From Myxococcota bacterium (GTDB lineage Bacteria; Myxococcota_C; UBA6777): DNA of 64,000 bases. The notes below the pieces were generated by a model. It did no database searches, was not told where the DNA came from, and worked only from the letters and a program-made list of their open reading frames with translations. Both the position numbers and the translations under genes were made by a program. Shown piece after piece: positions 35,810-43,864 of the stretch; within the stretch, counting starts at the first letter, position 1; each line of letters begins with the position of its first letter. The DNA lies in contig CAUJFU010000312.1 in NCBI GenBank assembly GCA_963169055.1, positions 4,442 to 68,441 of the forward strand. Direction: 5' to 3'.

Positions 35810-36799
35810 CTACAACTCCTTTTTCCAAGGCTTCACGATTTGAGCGATCGCACCAAAGATCGACTGGCCACCCTTCTTCATCTCAATACGCACCGTGTCT
35901 CCGAAACGCATAAATGGCGTCTTGCTCTCGCCTTCCTCGATCTTCTCGATCATCCGACGCTCTGCCAAACAACAACTTCCCGTCGAACGATCTTTGTTCG
36001 AGATGGTTCCTGATCCAAGGATCGTTCCCGCCCCCAAGGGCCGCGTCTTCGTCACATGCGCGATCAGTTCGGGAAATGAAAACTGCATCTCAGGCCCCGC
36101 GTTGGGATGCCCAAACCATGCCCCGTTGTATTCGACTTCCAACGGAAGGTGTACTCGCCCCTCCTGCCATGCCTCGCCTAACTCGTCGGGCGTCACCGCA
36201 AATGGTGAAAAAGCCGTCGGTGGCTTGGAAACCACAAAACCAAATCCCTTCGCCAACTCCGCAGGGATCAGGTTTCGCAACGATACATCGTTGACCAACA
36301 TCAAAAGCCGAATGTAGCCGAGTGCATCGCTCGCCTTCGTCCCGTAAGGAACATCGCCCGTCACCACCGCAACTTCCGCTTCAAAATCAATCCCCCATTC
36401 CTCCGAAGCATGGACGATATCTTCGGTCGGCCCCAAAAACGTGTCCGAACCGCCTTGATACATCAAGGGATCTTCATAAAACGAGGCCGGAACCTCCGCC
36501 CCTCGCGCTTTTCGCACAAGTTCAACGTGGTTCAAAAATGCCGAACCGTCCAACCACTGATACGCTCGCGGCAACGGCGCATGAAGACGATCGACTTCGA
36601 CGGCAAACGCCCCCTCCGCACGATCGGCTTGGAGCGCCTCAAACAACCCCTGCAACGCGCCTTCCACCTCTTCCCAACGCTCCAACGCATCCTGCATCGT
36701 CCGTGCGATCCCTGTCGCCTTGACAGCCCGCTGTCCCGCCCGATCCACCACCAACAACACACCATCGCGGCTGCCATCTCGCAACGTCGCCAACTTCAT
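35810..36799 (-). CDS. fumarylacetoacetate hydrolase family protein
   Basis: 329 aa. It cleaves fumarylacetoacetate to fumarate and acetoacetate in the tyrosine pathway. The FAH-fold metal site is visible: GPTEDIVHASEEWGIDFEAEVAVVTGD (residues 123-149; Glu and Asp ligands), then LVNDVSLRNL and GSGTISN. The start at 36799 follows AGGAGG by six bases; a TTG two codons earlier is rejected. The isomerase gene follows 5 nt later. Homogentisate dioxygenase is absent from the window. Confidence 0.92.
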   Translation of the reverse strand: MKLATLRDGSRDGVLLVVDRAGQRAVKATGIARTMQDALERWEEVEGALQGLFEALQADRAEGAFAVEVDRLHAPLPRAYQWLDGSAFLNHVELVRKARGAEVPASFYEDPLMYQGGSDTFLGPTEDIVHASEEWGIDFEAEVAVVTGDVPYGTKASDALGYIRLLMLVNDVSLRNLIPAELAKGFGFVVSKPPTAFSPFAVTPDELGEAWQEGRVHLPLEVEYNGAWFGHPNAGPEMQFSFPELIAHVTKTRPLGAGTILGSGTISNKDRSTGSCCLAERRMIEKIEEGESKTPFMRFGDTVRIEMKKGGQSIFGAIAQIVKPWKKEL

Positions 36800-37283
36800 C
36801 CACAACCTCCTGATTTTACTGATCTATCCGACAAAAACTCCGAAATCATAGGCATTTCTGGCCGCCTGTCAAGCAACCCTCCCGCAAACAACCCACGCTG
36901 CCGCCTCCCCCAGCCATCCCCCACAGCACCGCCCTTTCGACAATAACTCGGATAAGACAAAGATGTATTCTTACACAATCTCGACCGAAAAGATTTCAAT
37001 TTTTAGATTGACAAGACGCATCGGAAAGAACATACTTCGCCCATGTTCGCCTTGGAAAGAAAACGAATCCCTTTGTTTTTTCTCTACTATCAAGAAGGCT
37101 TCTCGACAAAAACCAAACGACAACGAACATCACGACCGCTTAGAACGAACACAAAGAAACACCTGCTTCTTGAGATCAACGCGACACAAGAGCCATCGCG
37201 TACAAACAAAACGACACAACGCAGAAGCATTCACTCGGGTCCATCGCTGCCAGCGAAAACCACAAAGACCAAAAGTAACGCCC
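36800..37283. other. long divergent intergenic region
   Basis: An open frame crosses it from 36963, but the Arg/Lys/Thr-rich translation lacks any ribosome site or domain and the real start is placed at 37284. The region is relatively A-rich and holds a promoter candidate (separate entry). Confidence 0.5.
37008..37036 (+). promoter_or_regulatory. sigma70-type promoter candidate
   Basis: TTGACA at 37008-37013, 17-bp spacer, CATACT at 37031-37036. It points to the membrane sensor-like gene 250 bp downstream; the long leader leaves this unproven. Confidence 0.4.
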
Positions 37284-38498
37284 ATGCAATACCCCATACC
37301 ACCGCTCTTTTCGACCTCGCCCCTAAAACAAAAAAAGGCTCCGCCTCGCGTCCTTTGTCAGGGGGGAAGCCTTACACTTCATGGTCTTTGCGGGGGATTG
37401 CTCTTGTGTACACAACACGAACCGCTGTACGGATTCTTGCTTTTTCTGTTTTGGCTGTTTATTGCGGCATCACAAGGCTTTCTCTTACGAACGACGTGGA
37501 GCCGACCTCAAGATATCTTGGCTCCAACACTGGTAATTTCTTTGCTCATTTTCCTAACAGAACACACGCAACAAATGCTGTTTTTGGGGGCGGGACTCCT
37601 GCTGCTTGGAACCTTCTTCGCTGCGGGTTATGCGCACGTCTACCAAGATCGTCTGCTTCAAGAACGCACCTCCTTGCGCGCACAAGTCGCCCTTTACTCA
37701 ACATGGCAAACGCACAAACAAGCCCAGATCGAACAAGAACTCGCAGGGCGCTTGCTCTTGGAACAGCATCAGGCCAACAACCTGCTTTGCGGCATCGTTT
37801 TACACGCCAACATCGCCTCTTCCCTACTCAACTCCGCCCTCTTTAAACCCCACCCCACCCCACCCGATCCAGACACCACCCAAGAACTCCAACAAAATAT
37901 CTTCGATCTCACCGAAACTTCGCGTAAACTCCAACACCTTTTCGCCGAGCAACTCGAACTCACCGCACCCGAACAGCTTCGGAGGCCCAGTCTAGGCCGT
38001 CCCATCGACCTCTGTGATGCCTTTGCCCAAGCCCAACACCGCGCACAAATCGCTCTACCCAACACCTCCATCCTCGATCTCTCCGAATACAACGGCGTCT
38101 TGCTCCTCCCAGAAGATCTCGATCTTCCCGCTTTTTTCTTCGATCTCTTTTGTATGCTCTCCCAAAGCCAACCCCACCCAACCCTCCACTTCACAACGCA
38201 ACATTTCCCCCACGCCCACCCTCCCACCCTACGCATCGAGCTCCAAGGCATCCCCGATCCCACCCTCCCCAAACACCACCCCAACCAAGCCTCCGCTTCC
38301 TCGATCGAACTCTTCCTGTCTTGGCTTCATCTCTTCCTTGATCTGCGCGGAGGCCGCCTGCTCTCCCCGCTCAACCTCACCCCCTCCAACCTCCCTTCCC
38401 GTCACGGACATCGAGAATTGCCGAGCCTGATCTTCGATCTCCCTGTTCTTTCCGTCTCCCACCGCATCCCCCCCCACAAAGCAATGAAGTCTGTTTGA
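37284..38498 (+). CDS. degenerate histidine-kinase-like membrane protein
   Basis: 404 aa. Two or three membrane helices occupy residues 25-115 (LLFLFWLFIAASQGFLL, then ISLLIFLTEHTQQMLFLGAG). A coiled coil leads to HQANNLLCGIVLHANI, which resembles the H-x-x-NNLL phospho-acceptor helix of PAS-type kinases (HDFNNLL). The ATPase part is eroded: no N-box Asn or G-box motifs (GxGxG) are visible after DLCDAF. It could be a sensor that has lost kinase activity or a dimerisation partner. Start ATG 37284 is chosen because the upstream frame looks non-coding. No response regulator is adjacent. Its stop is six bases from the convergent SDR. Confidence 0.5.
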   Translation: MQYPIPPLFSTSPLKQKKAPPRVLCQGGSLTLHGLCGGLLLCTQHEPLYGFLLFLFWLFIAASQGFLLRTTWSRPQDILAPTLVISLLIFLTEHTQQMLFLGAGLLLLGTFFAAGYAHVYQDRLLQERTSLRAQVALYSTWQTHKQAQIEQELAGRLLLEQHQANNLLCGIVLHANIASSLLNSALFKPHPTPPDPDTTQELQQNIFDLTETSRKLQHLFAEQLELTAPEQLRRPSLGRPIDLCDAFAQAQHRAQIALPNTSILDLSEYNGVLLLPEDLDLPAFFFDLFCMLSQSQPHPTLHFTTQHFPHAHPPTLRIELQGIPDPTLPKHHPNQASASSIELFLSWLHLFLDLRGGRLLSPLNLTPSNLPSRHGHRELPSLIFDLPVLSVSHRIPPHKAMKSV

Positions 38499-38504
38499 TC
38501 GATC

Positions 38505-39296
38505 TCAAGTGACTTTTGTTTTGCGCAAGATCCGAGAAAACAGTGTAGGAACGAAGCGTTTGAGATAAATCCCCATCACTTCGCGCCCTCCGATGTAGAC
38601 TTCTTCTTTTTTCTTCGCAAGCGCACCCAAGATCTTTTGCGCACAAACCTCCGCAGGCATCCCGTTGGCTTGGGCCTGATCCATCGTCCCTTGCGACGAT
38701 CCATCCCCAACAAGCGCATTCACCGAAACGGCTGTCTTAATATACCCCGGGCAGATCACCGTCACCGCGATCCCGTCTTGCCATGTCTCCGCACGCAACG
38801 CATCACAAAAACCATGCAGCGCGTGTTTCGACGCTGCATACGAAGAGCGTAAGGGCGTGCCAAACTTCCCAACGAGGCTAGTCACCATCGCGATATGCCC
38901 ACAACGACGCGCAATCATCGACGGCAACAACGCCTTGGTCAAAGCGATCGTCCCAAAATAGTTGATCTCCATAATCCGCCGATCCACCGCAAGACTGGTG
39001 TCTTTGATCAACGCACGCTGTGATATCCCTCCGTTGTTGATCAACAGATCGACCCACCCAAAGCGGCCCAACGCCTGCTCCACCTTGCTTGGCATCTCCT
39101 CCGCCTTCTCCAGATCCAAAGGCAAGATCATCACGTCTTGTTCGCTTCGACCACAACGGCGCTTCACGTCCTCCAACACCTCTCCGCGCCGCGCAGACAA
39201 GATCAAACGCGCACCCACCGCCGCATACGCCAGCGCCAAAGCTTCTCCTATCCCCGAAGACGCTCCTGTAATCCATACGACTTTTTCTTTTGACAT
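38505..39296 (-). CDS. short-chain dehydrogenase/reductase
   Basis: 263 aa Rossmann-fold oxidoreductase. NAD(P) motif TGASSGIG at residues 10-17, then NNGG near 87, the catalytic YAASK (Tyr and Lys) near 153-157 with Ser in VTSLVG, and PGYIKT. The ARRGEVL segment after strand 2 suggests NADP preference. The C-terminal GREVMGIYLKRFVPTLFSRIL is a hydrophobic tail like DHRS7-type SDRs, which are membrane-associated. Substrate unknown. Ribosome site GAGG before ATG 39296. Confidence 0.88.
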   Translation of the reverse strand: MSKEKVVWITGASSGIGEALALAYAAVGARLILSARRGEVLEDVKRRCGRSEQDVMILPLDLEKAEEMPSKVEQALGRFGWVDLLINNGGISQRALIKDTSLAVDRRIMEINYFGTIALTKALLPSMIARRCGHIAMVTSLVGKFGTPLRSSYAASKHALHGFCDALRAETWQDGIAVTVICPGYIKTAVSVNALVGDGSSQGTMDQAQANGMPAEVCAQKILGALAKKKEEVYIGGREVMGIYLKRFVPTLFSRILRKTKVT

Positions 39297-39510
39297 CGCC
39301 GCCTCTTGTGTTTTAAACGCCTTCGCGTTTGTTTTCTGAACGGAAAACGTATTCCGTCTGTGCTATCTTGCGGTACTCACTCTTCGGCCCAAAGGCCACC
39401 GCGTATGTGCTTTGAGCCAACGCTTGACCAACACCCAAGGATATCTTTTCCCGCAAAGCAAGCATCCAAATCCATTGAATCGCAACATCCCTTGCATGTG
39501 GAGTTTTTTT

Positions 39511-41994
39511 ATGATCCGAGCCTCCAAACGACGTCTCCCCACCCTGCGGCTTGTGCTGCTGGGGTTCGTGTTGTTTCTCGGCAACAACAGCCTTGGCTGC
39601 ATCACCATCATCGCAGAGTGCCTCGAAGACACCAACTGCCCCGCAGCCCGCAAGTTCTGCATCGCAGGGCGTTGCCGAGCCTGCCGCAACGACAAAGACT
39701 GTGAAGCCGGGCAATACTGCGCTTTTTGGGCTTGCCAACCCGATCCACGCGGTAGCTTCGCGACTTGCGGAGATAGCGTTTGTGATCCACGCGAAAACTG
39801 CCGAACATGCCCTGCGGATTGCGGTGCATGCACCAGTGCTTCGTGTGGCAACCAACGCTGCGACGTCGGCGAAGATTGCAAAACTTGCCCCTCAGACTGC
39901 GGTCCTTGCGCACAAACCTGCAACGACAAGATCTGCCAAAGCACCGAAACTTGCAAAACTTGCCCCGATGACTGCGGGGTCTGCAAAGAACAGTGCGGAA
40001 ATGCAGTATGCGAACAAAACGAAAATTGCACTACGTGCGAAGCCGACTGCGGAAAGTGCGCAACCTCCTGTGGAAACGCAAAGTGCGAGATATCCGAAAA
40101 TTGCCAAACCTGCCCCCAAGATTGCGGAAAATGCTCGGACAATTGTGGCGACACGATCTGCCAAGACAACGAAGACTGCAAAAATTGCCCCCAAGATTGC
40201 GGAAAATGCGCCACTTCCTGCGGCAATGGCAAGTGCGAACAAGGCGAAGACTGCTCCACTTGCGAAGCCGACTGCGGCACATGCCAAGCCAAATGCGGCG
40301 ACAAGATCTGCCAAAATACCGAAACCTGCGCTTCTTGCCCCGGTGACTGCGGCCCCTGCCCCGCGACTTGCGGCGATGGAAAGTGCGAACAAAACGAAGA
40401 TTGTAAAACTTGTTCCCAAGACTGCGGCCCCTGCCCTGCCACCTGTGGCGACAAGTCCTGTGGAATCGGCGAAGACTGCAACAACTGCCCCGATGATTGC
40501 GGAAAATGCGCCCCCAACTGCGGAAACAAAATCTGCAACGCAGACGAAAACTGTAAGACCTGCCCCCAAGACTGCGGAACCTGCGCCCCCAACTGCGGAA
40601 ATGCCAAATGCGAACCGGGAGAAACTTGCAACAACTGCGCTCCTGATTGCGGAAAATGCGAACCCAAATGCGGAAACAAGATCTGCGACGCAAACGAAAC
40701 ATGCAGCGATTGCCCTGATGATTGCGGCCCCTGCCCGATCCAATGCGGCAACGGAAAGTGCGAAACGGGCGAAACCTGCACCTCTTGCGAAAAAGACTGT
40801 GGTGCTTGTCCTCCCCAATGCGGCGATGCAAAGTGCGAAACGGGTGAAACCTGCACATCTTGTCCGAAAGATTGCGGCCCCTGCCCCGATCAATGCGGTG
40901 ATGGCGTCTGCGGTCCCACCGAAGGATGCAGCACCTGCCCCACCGATTGCAAAACTTGCGCAGGTCAAAAGTGTCAAACAGACGCAGAGTGCGGAGCGGG
41001 CTTCTTGTGCCTCGAACCCGATTACAATAACCCTGCCAAGGACAAGTTTTGCTTCCAAAGCTGCAGCAACGATCTTCTCCGCTGCTTGAGCAACACCGAT
41101 GGCCGCACCCGTTGCGCCCCACTGACGGCCTCTTTGCGCGTCTGCCTCAAAGACGCCAAAGCCTCCGAAGATTGCGGTCAAAAAGCCAAATTCCAATCTC
41201 GTTGTCTCGATAACCCTCCCCTCTATTGCAGCGCCACCAGCAGCCTTTGCCAAACCCCCACCATCCAAACGCAACCCGGCGCGGCTTGTGATATCCCACC
41301 CTACACCACAGAACCGCCCAAACTCTGCGACCCCAACCAAAAACTCGTCTGCGATCCGCAATCCAAAACCTGCACCGCTGCCCAACAAAGCGACGAAGGC
41401 AAAGAGTGTGATCCCTCGGGTCTGGTTCTCGGTCAAAAAGTCTTGTGTACGGGTTCTCAATTGTGCATCGACTTTGGCCCTTTTGGTCAGCGCTGCCATC
41501 GCCCATGCAGCGTCGGTGCGCCCGATGCTTGCGCCCATAACACCGATCTGTCTTGCCAAACGATCTCTTTTGCGCCCGGATCTCCGAGTGTTTGCATGGA
41601 TCTCAAATGCAACAGCGATGCAGATTGCGCTTTTGCAGATTACGTCTGTAGCGGTACGCCCGGAACGCCTAAAGTTTGCCGCCCCCCCGGCCCAGTCGGA
41701 CCACTCGACTTTGGCGCAGTGTGCAGCACAGATCCCACCCAATCCAAAACCTCGGGATGCAAAAGCGGCCTGATCTGCATCCCACGCACCAACAGCCAAT
41801 CTCTTGGCGTCTGCTCTCGTGATTGCACCGTAGACGCAACGGTTTGTCAGCCCTTCTCTGTGGGCGGCACCACCTACATCACCCAATGCGAGTCCTCCAC
41901 CCTCGGCTTCAAAGCCTGCGGCGTTCTTTGCCAAGGCGGTTCGCTGCAATGCCCCCCCGCCACTTCCTGCAACAACGGGCGTTGCGCGCCCTGA
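39511..41994 (+). CDS. lipoprotein with sixteen 25-residue Cys-rich repeats
   Basis: 827 aa. The signal ends with SLGC (lipid Cys30). Residues 86-486 are sixteen tandem units of about 25 residues (75 bp), of the form CGDxxCxxxExCxxCPxDCGxC plus a three-residue linker. Each has six cysteines, so about 96 in total, probably disulfide or metal-bound. A non-repeat Cys-rich end (CQTDAECGAGFLC; CNSDADCAFADYVC) resembles the C-terminal parts of the lipoproteins at 14863 and 18785. The start at 39511 has GGAG at seven bases. The frame upstream is non-coding. Likely surface fibre or binding protein (inference). The long opposite-strand frames over this region are artefacts of the repeat. Confidence 0.85.
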   Translation: MIRASKRRLPTLRLVLLGFVLFLGNNSLGCITIIAECLEDTNCPAARKFCIAGRCRACRNDKDCEAGQYCAFWACQPDPRGSFATCGDSVCDPRENCRTCPADCGACTSASCGNQRCDVGEDCKTCPSDCGPCAQTCNDKICQSTETCKTCPDDCGVCKEQCGNAVCEQNENCTTCEADCGKCATSCGNAKCEISENCQTCPQDCGKCSDNCGDTICQDNEDCKNCPQDCGKCATSCGNGKCEQGEDCSTCEADCGTCQAKCGDKICQNTETCASCPGDCGPCPATCGDGKCEQNEDCKTCSQDCGPCPATCGDKSCGIGEDCNNCPDDCGKCAPNCGNKICNADENCKTCPQDCGTCAPNCGNAKCEPGETCNNCAPDCGKCEPKCGNKICDANETCSDCPDDCGPCPIQCGNGKCETGETCTSCEKDCGACPPQCGDAKCETGETCTSCPKDCGPCPDQCGDGVCGPTEGCSTCPTDCKTCAGQKCQTDAECGAGFLCLEPDYNNPAKDKFCFQSCSNDLLRCLSNTDGRTRCAPLTASLRVCLKDAKASEDCGQKAKFQSRCLDNPPLYCSATSSLCQTPTIQTQPGAACDIPPYTTEPPKLCDPNQKLVCDPQSKTCTAAQQSDEGKECDPSGLVLGQKVLCTGSQLCIDFGPFGQRCHRPCSVGAPDACAHNTDLSCQTISFAPGSPSVCMDLKCNSDADCAFADYVCSGTPGTPKVCRPPGPVGPLDFGAVCSTDPTQSKTSGCKSGLICIPRTNSQSLGVCSRDCTVDATVCQPFSVGGTTYITQCESSTLGFKACGVLCQGGSLQCPPATSCNNGRCAP
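39766..40968 (+). repeat. coding tandem repeat, 75-bp unit x 16
   Basis: Sixteen units encode the Cys-rich repeat of the preceding lipoprotein. Units differ at synonymous and non-synonymous sites, so the array is old rather than freshly expanded. This is not a CRISPR array: spacing is constant with no unique spacers. Confidence 0.9.
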
Positions 41995-42029
41995 TTCGGC
42001 TCGCCCCCTTAGACTGGCTCGCTTCGATC

Positions 42030-42166
42030 GGTTTTTTGTGGGGCGCTGCCCCACGCCCCGCAAGGGAGCTCGCCCCCTTGGCCCCGTGTGGGCGAAGAGA
42101 ACACAGGTTTTTCAAACAAACGACTGTGTCGCTTGAAGGGCCACGAACACGGCTTTTTTGGAAACA
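42030..42166 (-). repeat. dispersed structured element, family A copy
   Basis: Full copy, minus orientation. Hairpin GTGGGGC-AGC-GCCCCAC and outer arms GCCGTGTTCG / CCACACGGGG (minus strand). Confidence 0.85.
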
Positions 42167-42169
42167 AGT

Positions 42170-42300
42170 CATACAAAATCTTCCCATTGTGTACACGAAT
42201 AATGTAGGGGCAGCCCCCTGTGGCTGCCCAACAACAGGGCGTCTACAATGAATTGCACCGATCCTTCGATCATACATCTCTCGGAGCTCGTATCACTTCT
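42170..42300 (+). repeat. dispersed element, family B copy
   Basis: Core 42204-42246: GTAGGGGCAGCCCCCTGTGG followed by CTGCCCAACAACAGGGCGTC and TAC. Flanks CCCATTGTGTACACG and GATCATACATCTCTCGGA are shared with the copy at 28385. Confidence 0.85.
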
Positions 42301-42351
42301 TCGCGGCGTCATTTCCTCGAAACAGCGGGCCGCAGAACCAAAGGAATCCCC

Positions 42352-43695
42352 ATGCACCACAACCCCCACCCGTCCGCTCCTTGCGTGCAGATCACACACA
42401 AGCATGCGACCGCTCCAAACAACCCAAAACAAAAGCACGCCTCTTTTTTTCGGATGCCTTGTTTCGTTTTCTTCGTAGCTGCATTGTGCGGTGCGCTTGT
42501 GCATCTCGCTTGCGATCCCAAACCAAGCACCGAAAACACCGTCGAATCCGCCCAAGAGATCACGGCAGAACTCGCGCAAGAATCCACTCAGGACACCGCC
42601 TCCGACGCAAGCCCCGAAGCCACCGCCGAAACCACCGCCGAACCTGCACCCGAACCCACCGCAGAAACCACGCCCGAACCCGCCACAGAACCTACACCCG
42701 AGATCCCCAATGGCCCTCATACCATCGCTGTCTTCGACAAAGTGACTATCCACAGCAACGGCGATGTCAACGTCCGCCAAGCTCTTGCCCCCTTTCGCTT
42801 CTTCCACACTTCCTTTCAACGCGTCTTCCTGCGTGTACAACTGGATACGACTTGTTTTCCCTTTGAAAAACAGCAACAAGATCCCCCTCCGCCCGGACAC
42901 AACTGGCCTCCCAAGTGCGATGCCTTTGACCGCAACTTCGATTTTCACCTCGACCCCGCGCCCGACGCCCCCAAAGGCACCCCCGCCATCGAACTGGTGC
43001 GTGCGATCACTCCTTTTGGTGGCCCCATGCAGTTCCAAGCCGATATCACCGATATCGCCAACGGACTCAAAGGCGGCGCACACACCATGCGCGTCAATAT
43101 CCAAACCTATTCCGACGGCCAAGGAAAAGTCTCTGGCTCCAATGGGCAATGGACCGTCTCTGCATTCCTTGATGTCGTACCCTCCGAGACTCCCAATCGC
43201 ATTCTTTCTGTTCAACCGCTGTTTAACCACAATCACACCGACAAGATGGCCCGCCAATCCGCCACCTTCACGATCCCCGAAGGCGCAAAAACAGCTTATC
43301 TCCTGTACCGCGTGACGGGACACGGCGGTGGCACCGCAGATGCCGCCTGCATCGGCCACGCCGACGAATTCTGCCAACGCACCCACAAACTTTACCTCAA
43401 CGATCAACTCGCCCACGAATGGATCCCTTGGCGAAAAGATTGCGCCAAACTCTGCACCCTCCAAAAACGCGGAACGATGGAGTATTGCGCCGAAAATCCA
43501 TGCGGCTCCATCCAAAGCGTTCGCGCCCCCCGCGCCAACTGGTGTCCCGGTAGTGTCACCCCTCCCTACGTCCACTTGCTCCCTGCGGATATCGTTCAAA
43601 AAGCAGGCTCGCATCAGTTCGATTACGAGATCCTTGGCATCGCTCAAGGCGGCTCGTGGAAAGTCTCCGCAACCCTCGTCGTGATCGGACCTTAA
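42352..43695 (+). CDS. PNGase F-like secreted lipoprotein
   Basis: 447 aa. Signal helix MPCFVFFVAALCGALV leads to HLAC, a near-lipobox. A Pro/Glu/Thr linker spans residues 60-122. The rest matches the two-domain peptide-N4-(N-acetyl-beta-glucosaminyl)asparagine amidase fold: VTGHGGG, DEFCQRTHKLYLND, EWIPWRKDCAKLC and RANWCPGSVTPPYVHL near 395 are the hallmark strand sequences around the active site. PNGase F removes N-glycans from glycoproteins; here a similar amidase or a sugar-binding relative is predicted, facing outward. Start ATG 42352 has AAAGGA at suitable spacing and avoids the repeat upstream. Confidence 0.8.
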   Translation: MHHNPHPSAPCVQITHKHATAPNNPKQKHASFFRMPCFVFFVAALCGALVHLACDPKPSTENTVESAQEITAELAQESTQDTASDASPEATAETTAEPAPEPTAETTPEPATEPTPEIPNGPHTIAVFDKVTIHSNGDVNVRQALAPFRFFHTSFQRVFLRVQLDTTCFPFEKQQQDPPPPGHNWPPKCDAFDRNFDFHLDPAPDAPKGTPAIELVRAITPFGGPMQFQADITDIANGLKGGAHTMRVNIQTYSDGQGKVSGSNGQWTVSAFLDVVPSETPNRILSVQPLFNHNHTDKMARQSATFTIPEGAKTAYLLYRVTGHGGGTADAACIGHADEFCQRTHKLYLNDQLAHEWIPWRKDCAKLCTLQKRGTMEYCAENPCGSIQSVRAPRANWCPGSVTPPYVHLLPADIVQKAGSHQFDYEILGIAQGGSWKVSATLVVIGP

Positions 43696-43864
43696 ACTCC
43701 TATCTACATCTACAATTCACACCTATTTTTTTTGAACATCGCGTAGACAGCCCTCGTCTATCCCGCCGACCTATCAAACGCTGTGGTCGTCGACTTTTGC
43801 CCAAAACAACGGCAAATCGGCGACCATCGCGTATCAAATCCCCTCCATACGATCGGTTGCAACG

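Larger units (their letters stand above)
41995..42351. other. intergenic region with family A then family B elements
   Basis: Same A-then-B arrangement as downstream of the SET gene. An open frame extends upstream of the next gene through the B element, but that part is not accepted as coding. Confidence 0.7.

Noticed and set aside
36963-37283. N-terminal extension of the sensor-like gene
   Set aside because: Lys/Arg/Thr-rich translation without domain or ribosome site; the ATG at 37284 fits better.
39363-40856. Long minus-strand open frames (497 aa and, at 39892-42063, 723 aa) over the Cys-repeat gene
   Set aside because: They arise from the periodic 75-bp coding repeat; no ribosome site, and the plus-strand frame has a signal peptide and conserved repeat.
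39766-40968. CRISPR-like regular repetition
   Set aside because: Units are contiguous 75-bp coding repeats without spacers, and no cas genes are present.
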